From: CAZKBP01 sp964551015
GTDB taxonomy: Bacteria > Bacteroidota > Bacteroidia > Cytophagales > Microscillaceae
Direction: 5' to 3'
Assembly: GCA_964551015.1 (NCBI GenBank)
Contig: CAZKBP010000011.1
Coordinates: 1-64,000 of the forward strand
Length of the DNA: 64,000 nt
Below the pieces are notes generated by a model. The model saw nothing but the letters and a program-made list of their open reading frames with translations. It was not told the DNA's origin and did no database searches. Of the stretch, positions 1 through 7,938 are shown piece after piece. A program made the translations under genes and the position numbers. Each line of letters opens with the position of its first letter. Position 1 is the stretch's first letter.

Positions 1-17
1 TGCATATTCTAGTATTT

Positions 18-2090
18 CTAATTTGTTTGCTTTCCGATTTTTGTTGGCAGGCTGCTCAACTGATTTCCTCCCAAAATCAAGGATTGCAAATTGGCTAGCT
101 GTCCAATTTCTTTGGGCAGGCTGGTTAACTGATTAAAGCTTAAATTCAATTCTTGCAAATTGCTTAGCTGTCCGATTTCTTTGGGCAGGCTGCTCAACTG
201 ATTATCATACAAAATCAAGGATTGCAAATTGCTGAGTACTTTAATTGAGGGCGGGAGTTCCCTGAGTTGATTACCTTCTAGGAGTAATACTTGCAATGCT
301 GGGTAGTTCCCAAGCTGGGCGGGCAGGCTATCTAGCTTTTGTCTACTCAAATCCAAGGCGCGGGTCTGCTCGTCGAGAGCCTCTAAGCTAGTGGCTAGGA
401 GGTAGCGCGTACCGAGGGTATCCAAGAGATAATCTTTTCCATATTGTTGTACCTTAGCAAAGCCTCGGATGTCAAACGGCTCGGCCTTATCCCATTGGCC
501 TAGCTTCGCCACGGGGTCGCCCTGCTTATTGATAAAGTAGAATCGCTTGATGTATTCTATCTCACCGTAGGCCAAGGCAAACTTATCATCATAGAAGTAA
601 AAGGCATCTACCAGTTTTTTGAGCTGGGCTTTCTGAGCCTCAGCTTGTTCTTTGGCGCGGTTGGCGGCTAGTTGCTGCTGGCGCGCGTACACGCCCCCGA
701 TGATAGCAATCAGCAAGGCCACCACGGCAAAGGCCAGCAAAATACGCGTACGGCCTAGCTGCTTTTGGCGGAGGGCTTTTTCTTTTTGCTCCTGCTCCAG
801 TTGCTCCCGCAGGCGACGCTCCTCCTCGAGGCGGTCTTGCTCGGCCTTGGCCTTTTGCTCCTCGGCCTCACGGCTGGCCTTGGCCTGCATCACGGGCTCG
901 ATCAGGGTATCGTGCGCCAGCTCCAGAGAGGCACCCCCGAGGCTGTTGCGCTCGGCACGGAGCAGGTGGCGGTTCACGAGTTCATCCAAAACACCACCGG
1001 GCAAGTAATCCTCACAGACCAGACGATCCAGAGAAATGCGCTGCTCTTTTTTGACGAGTTCATTCTCGATAAATACCCGCGTGGCGTAGCGGTGCGGCTC
1101 GGCAATCTGCTGCACATTATCGTGATAAAATTCCAGAAAAATATCCTCGAAATCAGGTATATCCCGCGGGGTAATCTCCGCCAGCCCCAGTTCCTCCAGG
1201 CGACTGCAAAGAATCTGCAGCTGGGTGGTCTCGATCGTCTGGCTGCCTTCGCGGCTGAGGTAGTCCAAGATGCGGGTCAGGGCCTCGGTGCTAAAGCGAA
1301 AGGCTTCGCTGCTGTAATCTCCAGCTTGCTGGGCGGGCTGCACGATGGCGGCGGTGGCTTGCTCTCGGTTCAGGGGACGCAGGGCGTAGCGGTGGTGCAT
1401 GGCATCGGGCAGGTAGTCGGTGAGTTGGTTCATCTGGCTGTAGCGGTCTTCGCGGATGGCCATCAGCACCTTGATCTGTTGGCTCTGGTTGAGGGCGAGC
1501 TTTTCGGCGGGGCGGAGCAGGTCGGGCTGGGTCTTTTGCTTCTTCTCCAAGACAAGGCGGAAAGTCTTGGGCACGACGCTGTAGAGCAAATCGGCCATTT
1601 GTTTTTTGAAGGTAAAAATCTCCGCCTCGGGATAGCCAAAAAGCTCCTCGAACTGATCCAAAACCAGCAGGTAACGCGGGGGCTTGTCTCCGGCCTGTAG
1701 AGCCAAGGATTTGAAATGATACCAAAGGGAATTTTCTTGGGCGATGATTTTATCCAGCAAGGTTTCGCCCCGTAAGGCGGGGCTTTGCTGGATAATATTC
1801 TCCACCGGGCTCAGGGACTTGCCTTCCACGTAAGCACCCAGGCGGATTTTGATCGGGACGAAGTCATCACTGGCTTCTTTTTCCAGTTTGGGCAGGAGTC
1901 CGGCATTGATGAGGGAGCTTTTGCCCAAGCCTGATTTGGCGTAGAGCAGCACTTGGGCTTCTTTCAAGACGAGGTTATAGAGACGCTCCACGTCCTGCTC
2001 CCGGCCAAAGAACAGGTCTTTTTGGGCTTGGGTAAAGGGGGCTACTCCCGGGTAGCGAGGGCTTTTAGGCGGCATCGTAGTAGGGTTCAT
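18..2090 (-). CDS. nSTAND-type NTPase with membrane segment, WG-like motif and leucine-rich repeats
   Basis: Predicted STAND-class signalling NTPase of 690 residues. The P-loop is AKSGLGKSS at 51-59 and the Walker B is LLVLDQFEEL at 141-150. A HDTL motif lies near 393, as in nSTAND1 proteins. A charged coiled coil follows (about 405-445), then one transmembrane segment (about 448-467), a WG-like stretch (KAEPFDIRGFAKV, about 535-547) and leucine-rich repeats (577 to the end). The start is the ATG at 2090; the longer frame begins with GTG at 2120, and another ATG lies at 2075. It overlaps the upstream SIR2 gene by 26 bases, so translation is probably coupled. The family acts as an NTP-dependent switch that controls effectors; that the CHAT and SIR2 proteins are its effectors is inferred from the operon. 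The last repeat ends abruptly. Confidence 0.8.
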   Translation of the reverse strand: MNPTTMPPKSPRYPGVAPFTQAQKDLFFGREQDVERLYNLVLKEAQVLLYAKSGLGKSSLINAGLLPKLEKEASDDFVPIKIRLGAYVEGKSLSPVENIIQQSPALRGETLLDKIIAQENSLWYHFKSLALQAGDKPPRYLLVLDQFEELFGYPEAEIFTFKKQMADLLYSVVPKTFRLVLEKKQKTQPDLLRPAEKLALNQSQQIKVLMAIREDRYSQMNQLTDYLPDAMHHRYALRPLNREQATAAIVQPAQQAGDYSSEAFRFSTEALTRILDYLSREGSQTIETTQLQILCSRLEELGLAEITPRDIPDFEDIFLEFYHDNVQQIAEPHRYATRVFIENELVKKEQRISLDRLVCEDYLPGGVLDELVNRHLLRAERNSLGGASLELAHDTLIEPVMQAKASREAEEQKAKAEQDRLEEERRLREQLEQEQKEKALRQKQLGRTRILLAFAVVALLIAIIGGVYARQQQLAANRAKEQAEAQKAQLKKLVDAFYFYDDKFALAYGEIEYIKRFYFINKQGDPVAKLGQWDKAEPFDIRGFAKVQQYGKDYLLDTLGTRYLLATSLEALDEQTRALDLSRQKLDSLPAQLGNYPALQVLLLEGNQLRELPPSIKVLSNLQSLILYDNQLSSLPKEIGQLSNLQELNLSFNQLTSLPKEIGQLANLQSLILGGNQLSSLPTKIGKQTN
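50..256 (-). repeat. Tandem 69-bp units encoding leucine-rich repeats
   Basis: Three in-frame units of 69 bases begin at 50, 119 and 188. Each encodes a 23-residue leucine-rich repeat of the form LPKEIGQLxNLQxLxLxxNQL. The units at 50 and 188 are nearly identical over their first 45 bases. The similarity makes the array prone to gain or loss of repeats by slippage or recombination. A partial unit continues to the stop codon at 18-20. Confidence 0.8.
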
Positions 2091-3153
2091 AAGCTTTGTA
2101 TTGGACGGGGTTTTCTTCACGCACGAGTGCTAATAGTTCTTCGTAGCCCTGCTGACGATCCACGTGCTCGAGCAGCATGCCCAGGCGAGCGGATTGACTT
2201 TGGGCAGGAGTAAAATTATCCTTGACTTCCTCGTAATTCAGGAAGCAGAAAGTCTCGAAGTCCGTGGCGTTAAAGGCTTTGGCGAGGAGCTTCAGGATTT
2301 GTTTTTTGTGGTAATGCTTGGGCGTGGCTCCGGCCTCGGCGGGCTGGCGCAGTTGCCCCGGCTGGAACTGGGCGTGGAGCTGGTCCACGAACTGAGCGAT
2401 TTCATTGGGCACGAAATTGATCTTGAAGTGCGATTCGTAGAGCGTCTGCAAGGGCACATTCATCTGGGCTTGCCCGGCGGCGTAGCGCACGCAAGGCTCG
2501 AAGTTGATCTTGAGCAAATGCAGGAGCAATTGAAAATACCATTTATCAAAATCCAAACCCAGAAAAATGATATTGGTGGTCTGCTCCCGCGAGAAAACCG
2601 AGGTCAGTGCTTCGGGCAAATTCTTATCGGCGTAGATGGATTCTACGTAGTTAAAAAGATCATAGTGCGAAGTAATCAGGCTTTCCTCGTCCTTGACACA
2701 GCCCAGCAGATTGTAAATCAAAGGCTTTTCGGCGGTGGGTTTCTGGGCGATTTCCTGCGTGATTTTGGGCTTGTAGTACTGGTGCTGGTAGGCGAAGTTT
2801 TTGTCCTCGAAAATCCGGTTCAGCGTCAGATCGGGCGTGAGAGTAATCAGCAAGTGAAAAGGAATCTCGGCCAGCTTTTCCAGAATAGGATTGCGAAAGT
2901 CGCGCTCGTAGAAGGGGCGAATCTCGCTGGCATAGAGGAGCTTGGCCGTTTCGTTGGCAAAGATCAGGAAGCCATCCTCAGCGTGGAAAGAGGGAATATC
3001 CTGACTGCCGCCCTGGGCAATCTCTTGGAAAAAGCTTCTTTCTGCCTCCTCGTTCTGATGATTAATGGTGAGGCCGTGCCCCACGAAGACCACCGTTTTC
3101 TGATTGAGAATGGACTTGGTGGTAAAATTCCAATTGATATTTTCGGTTTGCAT
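2065..3153 (-). CDS. SIR2-like domain protein with C-terminal effector-associated-type adaptor domain
   Basis: Protein of 362 residues. The N-terminal 260 residues resemble SIR2-like domains of conflict systems: a VFVGHG segment near 22-27, LLITLTPD (about 101-108), IYNLLG (146-151) followed by a SHYDLFNYV segment, and IIFLGLDFD (195-203). At the place where active SIR2 domains carry a catalytic His before Gly, this protein has Leu-Gly, so NAD hydrolysis is uncertain and NAD or ADP-ribose sensing is possible. Residues about 283-362 form an adaptor domain clearly homologous to the C-terminus of the upstream CHAT protein. The start is the ATG at 3153; the upstream TTG at 3162 has no support. 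It is the second gene of the operon, 62 bases after the CHAT gene, and overlaps the NTPase gene. Confidence 0.7.
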   Translation of the reverse strand: MQTENINWNFTTKSILNQKTVVFVGHGLTINHQNEEAERSFFQEIAQGGSQDIPSFHAEDGFLIFANETAKLLYASEIRPFYERDFRNPILEKLAEIPFHLLITLTPDLTLNRIFEDKNFAYQHQYYKPKITQEIAQKPTAEKPLIYNLLGCVKDEESLITSHYDLFNYVESIYADKNLPEALTSVFSREQTTNIIFLGLDFDKWYFQLLLHLLKINFEPCVRYAAGQAQMNVPLQTLYESHFKINFVPNEIAQFVDQLHAQFQPGQLRQPAEAGATPKHYHKKQILKLLAKAFNATDFETFCFLNYEEVKDNFTPAQSQSARLGMLLEHVDRQQGYEELLALVREENPVQYKAYEPYYDAA

Positions 3154-3215
3154 CTTTAACAACTAACTGATTTGCGATCTGTAATCTTCGATTCTTCAAG
3201 CTTCACACCTAGGGC

Positions 3216-4148
3216 TTACTTCACGTAGGGCGCGTACTGCTGGTACTGCCCCGTGTGTTCTTCCTGTACTAAGTTTAACAAGTTTTCCATCTCCAAATGA
3301 CGTTCCGCATAATCCAGGAGCATCATTATTTTCTGATTTTTGGACATGCCTTGGGCAAAATTATTGGCGACACTTTCAAAATTAAATTCACAAAAGAGCG
3401 TCAGCGCTTCATCATTATAGCAGGCATTGAGGAACTTGAAGATGTTCTTTTTATCATACTTCACGTTGGGCTGAGCTTGGCCGGGTTGGGGAATGCTCCA
3501 AGCAGGATTTTGGTTCTGCTTGCCGAGGTAAAGCCCCCAGGGCAAAGACTCTTCTGGATTATTGCTCTTTCTTCTAGAACCCAAATCTCGGGTAGAGAGC
3601 ATCTCCTCCGCATGAGGGTGATCTTGAGCCTTGAGCATAGCCACGGCTCTTTGGTAAGCCTCTCGAATATCAGACCCCAAGGCCAGACTTTGGTAGAACT
3701 GCAAGGCAAACTGCTGGGCACTATTATCCTGAATAGGAACAGAGGTGGCGATCACGGCCTTCACCCCCGCTTCTAATAAGGCTTCCACCTGCTCCCCGGT
3801 GGCACATCCGTTGAGGAATACTAGCTCCAGACCCGCTTCACTCGTTTGGTTTTCTTGTCGGATAAGGTCAGCCAAGCCCTGCCCGTTGGCATCTTGGGCA
3901 TCCAGAGCCAAGTGCGTGCTATTGGCATGACCTGCGTAGTGGAGTATTTTGATGCGTCCTCGGTAGGTGTCAAAGGCCTGAAAAATATCCTGAAGCGTGG
4001 CCTCGGGTTCAGTATGTACCTTGATGAGATTGTCTTGTTCGAGGGGAAGCAACTTATCCTGAATGCCTTGTCGCTCGGCTTTGAGGAGCGACAGATAGGC
4101 ATCTACTTGGTTGGCAAAAGCCAGAAAGATAACAGGTGGATGTTTCAT
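3216..4148 (-). CDS. CHAT-domain caspase-like protease with C-terminal effector-associated-type adaptor domain
   Basis: Protein of 310 residues. Residues 1-210 form a CHAT (caspase HetF associated with TPR) peptidase domain. The catalytic dyad is visible as His74 in HYAGHA and Cys115 in FLNGCATG. The domain ends in the family-typical SLPWGLYLG segment (201-209). Residues 233-310 are an adaptor domain with FC.FNFESV, NNF, MMLLDY and LLNLVQEE segments. It matches the tail of the neighbouring SIR2-like protein at about 30 of 77 ungapped positions by eye. CHAT proteases cut partner proteins after activation; here the adaptor probably brings it to a sensor. It is the first gene of the operon, with an inverted repeat 12 bases upstream of its ATG. 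Confidence 0.85.
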   Translation of the reverse strand: MKHPPVIFLAFANQVDAYLSLLKAERQGIQDKLLPLEQDNLIKVHTEPEATLQDIFQAFDTYRGRIKILHYAGHANSTHLALDAQDANGQGLADLIRQENQTSEAGLELVFLNGCATGEQVEALLEAGVKAVIATSVPIQDNSAQQFALQFYQSLALGSDIREAYQRAVAMLKAQDHPHAEEMLSTRDLGSRRKSNNPEESLPWGLYLGKQNQNPAWSIPQPGQAQPNVKYDKKNIFKFLNACYNDEALTLFCEFNFESVANNFAQGMSKNQKIMMLLDYAERHLEMENLLNLVQEEHTGQYQQYAPYVK

Positions 4149-4524
4149 AGATGATGATTCTTAGGAATTTCCTAAAAATAAGAAAGAATAGGCAAGGAAG
4201 ATAGCCACTCGTGGATTTTACCAACTACTTAGTAGGAAATGGTCTTTGTTCATTTATTTATCTGAGAAGTCGTGAGCCGAGAAAGCTCTTCTCCTGATAC
4301 TTCCCTTGCTTTTGCACCCTGAAAGCTTTAATTTAGGATGATAAGCCAATTGCAAGGTGAAACATTTGAGCTCAATCAAAAGCGCAAATTGGCTCAAATC
4401 ACTGCTCGTGCTATTGCTGGCTTTACCATCAGTCTGGAGTAAATTTTTGAAGGGATGGGGAAGCAAAGCTGCTATCTATCATCAATCATAGAATTCGCCA
4501 AGGCATCAACCACACAAAATCATT
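4149..4524. other. Intergenic region between the conflict operon and the YwqG-like gene
   Basis: A 376-base divergent gap. It holds the 4161-4175 palindrome and presumably both promoters, though no convincing consensus boxes are visible. A 34-codon open frame on the plus strand (4338-4442) and a 70-codon frame on the minus strand (4254-4466) show no recognisable domain or signal peptide, so I do not call them as genes. Confidence 0.5.
4161..4175. promoter_or_regulatory. Operator-like palindrome upstream of the CHAT-SIR2-nSTAND operon
   Basis: TTAGGAA-T-TTCCTAA is a perfect 7-base inverted repeat around one central base. It lies 12 bases in front of the CHAT start codon. The spacer is too short for an RNA hairpin, so a protein-binding site is the natural reading. 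No regulator is encoded beside it, and no TAnnTTTG box was found in this gap. Confidence 0.4.
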
Positions 4525-5235
4525 ATGATGATCCCCAAAATTCAATTTGAAATCGTCGCAAGTGATGCGCCTATCCTTGGTTTACAAACTCGACTGGGCG
4601 GGCAACCTCACTGGAAAACTACACCTAGCTGGCCTCTGAGCTTGGAGACAGATGAGAAAATGCTATTTCTGGGACAGATTTTATTAGAGGAGCAAATTTT
4701 CCCCGGTAGTGCGGGGCAGATGGCTTATATTTTCGTAGATGATGTAGAAATTGTATATCACGAAGCCATAGTGGTTATCTTGCAACCCGGGACGCCCGAT
4801 CCTGACTACGCCCACACATCAGCCGCAACGGGGCCAACATTGTACGAAATAGACAAAAATCGAGCTATATTGCATCGGCAGTATGGCTATCGGATTATCC
4901 CTACTTACAAACAGGAACCTATCATCGATTTTTCGGAAAGATACACACAGGCCGATGTTTTGGATTATGGGAAAGGCTATCAATTTAACCATCCCGAACT
5001 AGCTGGGAACAAAATCGGAGGCCAGGCATTATACGTGGAAACGGGCGCACCTCCGGCCTATTTTACTTCCGAAGATTGGCGTTTGCTTCTGCAATTAGCT
5101 CCCCAAGCTGGATATTGGAACGACTTGCGACCGAATTTTTACCCCTTTCATATGGAATTAGGAGAATTTGGTCTCTTATCCGTATTCATCAAAAAGGATT
5201 ACACCCAAGCCAAAGCCTACGTACAGCAACCCTGA
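4525..5235 (+). CDS. YwqG-like (DUF1963) family protein
   Basis: Protein of 236 residues without signal peptide or membrane segment. The N-terminal pattern resembles the YwqG/DUF1963 family: a LGGQP segment, W-P-L spacing (TPSWPLSLET), FLGQILLEE, and later GGQALYVETGAPP with LLLQLAP. The family is widespread and its biochemical role is unknown. Two ATG codons (4525 and 4528) are both possible starts. It is transcribed away from the conflict operon and towards the PIG-L gene with a 150-base gap, so it is probably a single gene. Confidence 0.65.
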   Translation: MMIPKIQFEIVASDAPILGLQTRLGGQPHWKTTPSWPLSLETDEKMLFLGQILLEEQIFPGSAGQMAYIFVDDVEIVYHEAIVVILQPGTPDPDYAHTSAATGPTLYEIDKNRAILHRQYGYRIIPTYKQEPIIDFSERYTQADVLDYGKGYQFNHPELAGNKIGGQALYVETGAPPAYFTSEDWRLLLQLAPQAGYWNDLRPNFYPFHMELGEFGLLSVFIKKDYTQAKAYVQQP

Positions 5236-5385
5236 ATAAAGCACGCAAACACAAGCCCGCAGTCCTAAAATAGAGGCTGGGAAAGCACGTAATGCTAAAT
5301 ATTTGTTAAGAAGAGCAAAACTTCCTTAGCAATTCTTATTTTTACCATTTGTACACGAAATCTCACAGACAAATCCCGAATCCAT

Positions 5386-7905
5386 ATGCTTTCTTCTCGG
5401 TGGCTTCAAGCAATAAGCTTTTTTTTATTAATTCCTTTATTCTCCAATGCGCAAGCTCCTCGCCAGATGCACGTGGGAGAGCTTCAATTAGCACTCAAAA
5501 AGCTCAATGTGCTAGGCTCTGCCTTGTATCTGGCCGCACATCCTGACGACGAAAATACCGCCCTGCTCGCCTATCTCGCCAATGATCGTTTGGTGCGCTC
5601 GGCTTATCTATCCCTGACCCGAGGCGATGGTGGGCAAAATCTGATCGGCCCAGAGCAAAGAGAATTGATGGGCTTGATTCGGACACAAGAACTCTTACAA
5701 GCGCGCCGGATTGATGGATCGGAGCAGTATTTTACCCGCGCCAATGATTTTGGCTATTCTAAAAACGCCAAAGAAACCAAAGAGATCTGGGGAGAAGAAG
5801 CCGTACTCTCAGATATTGTCTGGGTGATCCGAAAATATCGCCCTGATGTGATCATTACCCGTTTTCCGCCAACTCGTGACGCGGGTCATGGGCACCACGA
5901 AGCTTCGGCGATGCTGGGCATTGAAGCTTTTGCGGCCGCGGCTGATCCCAAGCGATTTCCCGAACAATTAAAATACGTGAAACCTTGGCAAGCGAAGCGA
6001 ATTGTCTGGAATGCTTACTCCCGACGCCGAGGTACTTTTTCTAATTTACCCCCCGACTCGCTGATTTCTACCCCGATTGAAATCGGCACTTACAACCCCT
6101 TGTTGGGAAAATCACACACGGTCATCGCGGCCGAGAGCCGTAGTATGCACCGGAGCCAAGGCTTTGGAGCTACCAAACAAAGAGGTGAACGCACAGACAA
6201 TTTGGGGCATTTGGCGGGCGAATCCAGCGATCAAGACCTTTTTGCTGACATAGAACTAAGCTGGGAGCGTATTCCGCAGGGCGAAGTGATTGGTCAGACC
6301 TTGCAAGAAGCTTATGAGAATTTCGAGCCTGTATTCCCACACAAAATACTTCCTTTATTGCTGAAGGCTTACCAACAAATGGAAGCTTATCGAGGCCAAG
6401 ACGACGAAGCAAAATTTTGGATAGAGATCAAAAAGAAAGAACTCAAAGCCGTCATTGCCCAAAGCTTAGGACTATGGCTAGAAGCCAATGGAACCGAGTA
6501 TGCCGTTAGTGCTGGCGATTCGCTTGAGATTAAACTAGAAGCACTGAATCGAAGCCCCGAAACGGTCGCTTTGCTCAGGCTTAGGATTCAAAGTCGTACG
6601 CACGGTTTACTAGCTGAATTAGATAGTTTGCCCCAAGCGTTGGGAAATAACCAACCTTTTGAGCCTTATATATCAGTTAAAATTCCTGAACAAGAGCAAA
6701 TCACCCAACCGTATTGGCTGAGAGAAGAACCCACCAAAGGGCTTTTCCAAGTCAGTGATCAGGAGATGATTGGTCAGCCAGAAAATCCTTCTGCTTTGCT
6801 AGCTGAATTTACGCTGGATATTGCCGGACAGGAAGTAACCTTTAGTCGCCCCCTTACTTACAAATGGACGAAAGCAGACGAGGGAGAGCTGTATCGGAGT
6901 TTGGAGATCACTCCAGCCGTGATGGTCAATTTGGAAGATCAAATCTTGATGTTTGCCAATGAAAGCCCCAAAACCGTTTCGCTGACGCTCAAGGCAGGCC
7001 GTAATCAAACCAAGGGAAGTATTAGTTTAGAACTCCCCGAGGGGTGGAAATTAGAACCAAAACAGCAGGTTTTTGATATTGCCGAAAAAGGAGCCGAGCA
7101 AAAAGTCAGCTTCCAAGTAACACCGCCTAGTGAGCCGAGCGAAGGAAAACTCCGCGCGAAAGTACAACTGGCCGAATCTGACCAGCGTGCTTATGCCAGA
7201 GGAATTCGTCGGATTGATTATCGCCACATTCCTATCCAAACTGTATTTCCGCAGGCCGAGGCAAAATTGGTGCGCGTAGATGTCCAAATTAAAGGTAAGA
7301 ATATTGGCTATATAGAAGGGGCAGGGGATGATATTCCTCAGAATCTACGTCAGATTGGCTACCAAGTAAGTATTTTGGATGAGGAAGCTCTGGAGAAAGA
7401 TATTTCTCAGTTCGATGCCATCATGGTAGGAGTGAGGGCTTACAATACGCAACCCTGGCTTCAATACGATCACGCCAAACTACTCGAGTATGTCAAACAA
7501 GGAGGAACCTTGGTTACGCAGTATCATACCCCCTGGCGGATGGTCGTCGAGGAGTTAGGGCCTTATCCCTTCGAGATTTCCAGAGGGCGCGTTACGGTAG
7601 AAGAGGCACCAGTCAGATTTGAGGACAAGGAACATCCAATTTTGAATTATCCTAATCAAATCACGGAGCAGGATTTTGAAGGATGGGTACAAGAGCGTGG
7701 TTTGTATTTTGCTGACAAATGGGACGAACATTATCAGACTCCTTTGGCTGCTAATGACCCGGGCGAAGAAAGCTTAGTGGGAGGTTTATTATACACAGAG
7801 TATGGTGAAGGAAAATTTATCTATACAGGATACTCTTTTTTTCGTGAACTACCAGCCGGAGTAAGTGGTGCTTATCGCCTTTTGGTCAATCTACTCTCCC
7901 AATGA
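5386..7905 (+). CDS. Exported PIG-L (LmbE) family deacetylase with C-terminal GATase-like domain
   Basis: Protein of 839 residues with a signal peptide ending near NAQA (21-24). The deacetylase domain carries the zinc and catalytic motif AHPDDE (51-56) and a second metal motif GHGHHEA (167-173), as in N-acetylglucosaminyl deacetylases of the PIG-L/LmbE family. A middle beta-rich section (about 360-640) is probably immunoglobulin-like. The last 200 residues (from about IKGKNIGYIEG) resemble class-I glutamine-amidotransferase-like or ThuA-like domains and lack an obvious catalytic Cys. The likely substrate is an N-acetylated sugar outside the cytoplasm; this is inferred from the family and the signal peptide. 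It converges on the S24 regulator gene with a 33-base gap. Confidence 0.85.
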   Translation: MLSSRWLQAISFFLLIPLFSNAQAPRQMHVGELQLALKKLNVLGSALYLAAHPDDENTALLAYLANDRLVRSAYLSLTRGDGGQNLIGPEQRELMGLIRTQELLQARRIDGSEQYFTRANDFGYSKNAKETKEIWGEEAVLSDIVWVIRKYRPDVIITRFPPTRDAGHGHHEASAMLGIEAFAAAADPKRFPEQLKYVKPWQAKRIVWNAYSRRRGTFSNLPPDSLISTPIEIGTYNPLLGKSHTVIAAESRSMHRSQGFGATKQRGERTDNLGHLAGESSDQDLFADIELSWERIPQGEVIGQTLQEAYENFEPVFPHKILPLLLKAYQQMEAYRGQDDEAKFWIEIKKKELKAVIAQSLGLWLEANGTEYAVSAGDSLEIKLEALNRSPETVALLRLRIQSRTHGLLAELDSLPQALGNNQPFEPYISVKIPEQEQITQPYWLREEPTKGLFQVSDQEMIGQPENPSALLAEFTLDIAGQEVTFSRPLTYKWTKADEGELYRSLEITPAVMVNLEDQILMFANESPKTVSLTLKAGRNQTKGSISLELPEGWKLEPKQQVFDIAEKGAEQKVSFQVTPPSEPSEGKLRAKVQLAESDQRAYARGIRRIDYRHIPIQTVFPQAEAKLVRVDVQIKGKNIGYIEGAGDDIPQNLRQIGYQVSILDEEALEKDISQFDAIMVGVRAYNTQPWLQYDHAKLLEYVKQGGTLVTQYHTPWRMVVEELGPYPFEISRGRVTVEEAPVRFEDKEHPILNYPNQITEQDFEGWVQERGLYFADKWDEHYQTPLAANDPGEESLVGGLLYTEYGEGKFIYTGYSFFRELPAGVSGAYRLLVNLLSQ

Positions 7906-7938
7906 TAAATAGCAACGGGGGGCAACGGCTCCCTTGAT

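Noticed and set aside
50..256. A CRISPR-like repeat array
   Set aside because: The units are contiguous, in frame and coding for leucine-rich repeats, with no spacers.
765..1700. A 311-codon open frame on the plus strand opposite the NTPase gene
   Set aside because: It is a shadow of the GC-rich minus-strand gene: low-complexity Leu/Gly/Gln content, no domain, and the opposite frame has P-loop, Walker B and leucine-rich repeats.
2164..3159. A 331-codon open frame on the plus strand opposite the SIR2-like gene
   Set aside because: No recognisable domain, and it mirrors the SIR2-like gene, which has a clear adaptor tail shared with the CHAT protein.
4254..4466. A 70-codon minus-strand frame and a 34-codon plus-strand frame in the gap
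   Set aside because: No domain, signal or context; the composition is that of intergenic DNA.
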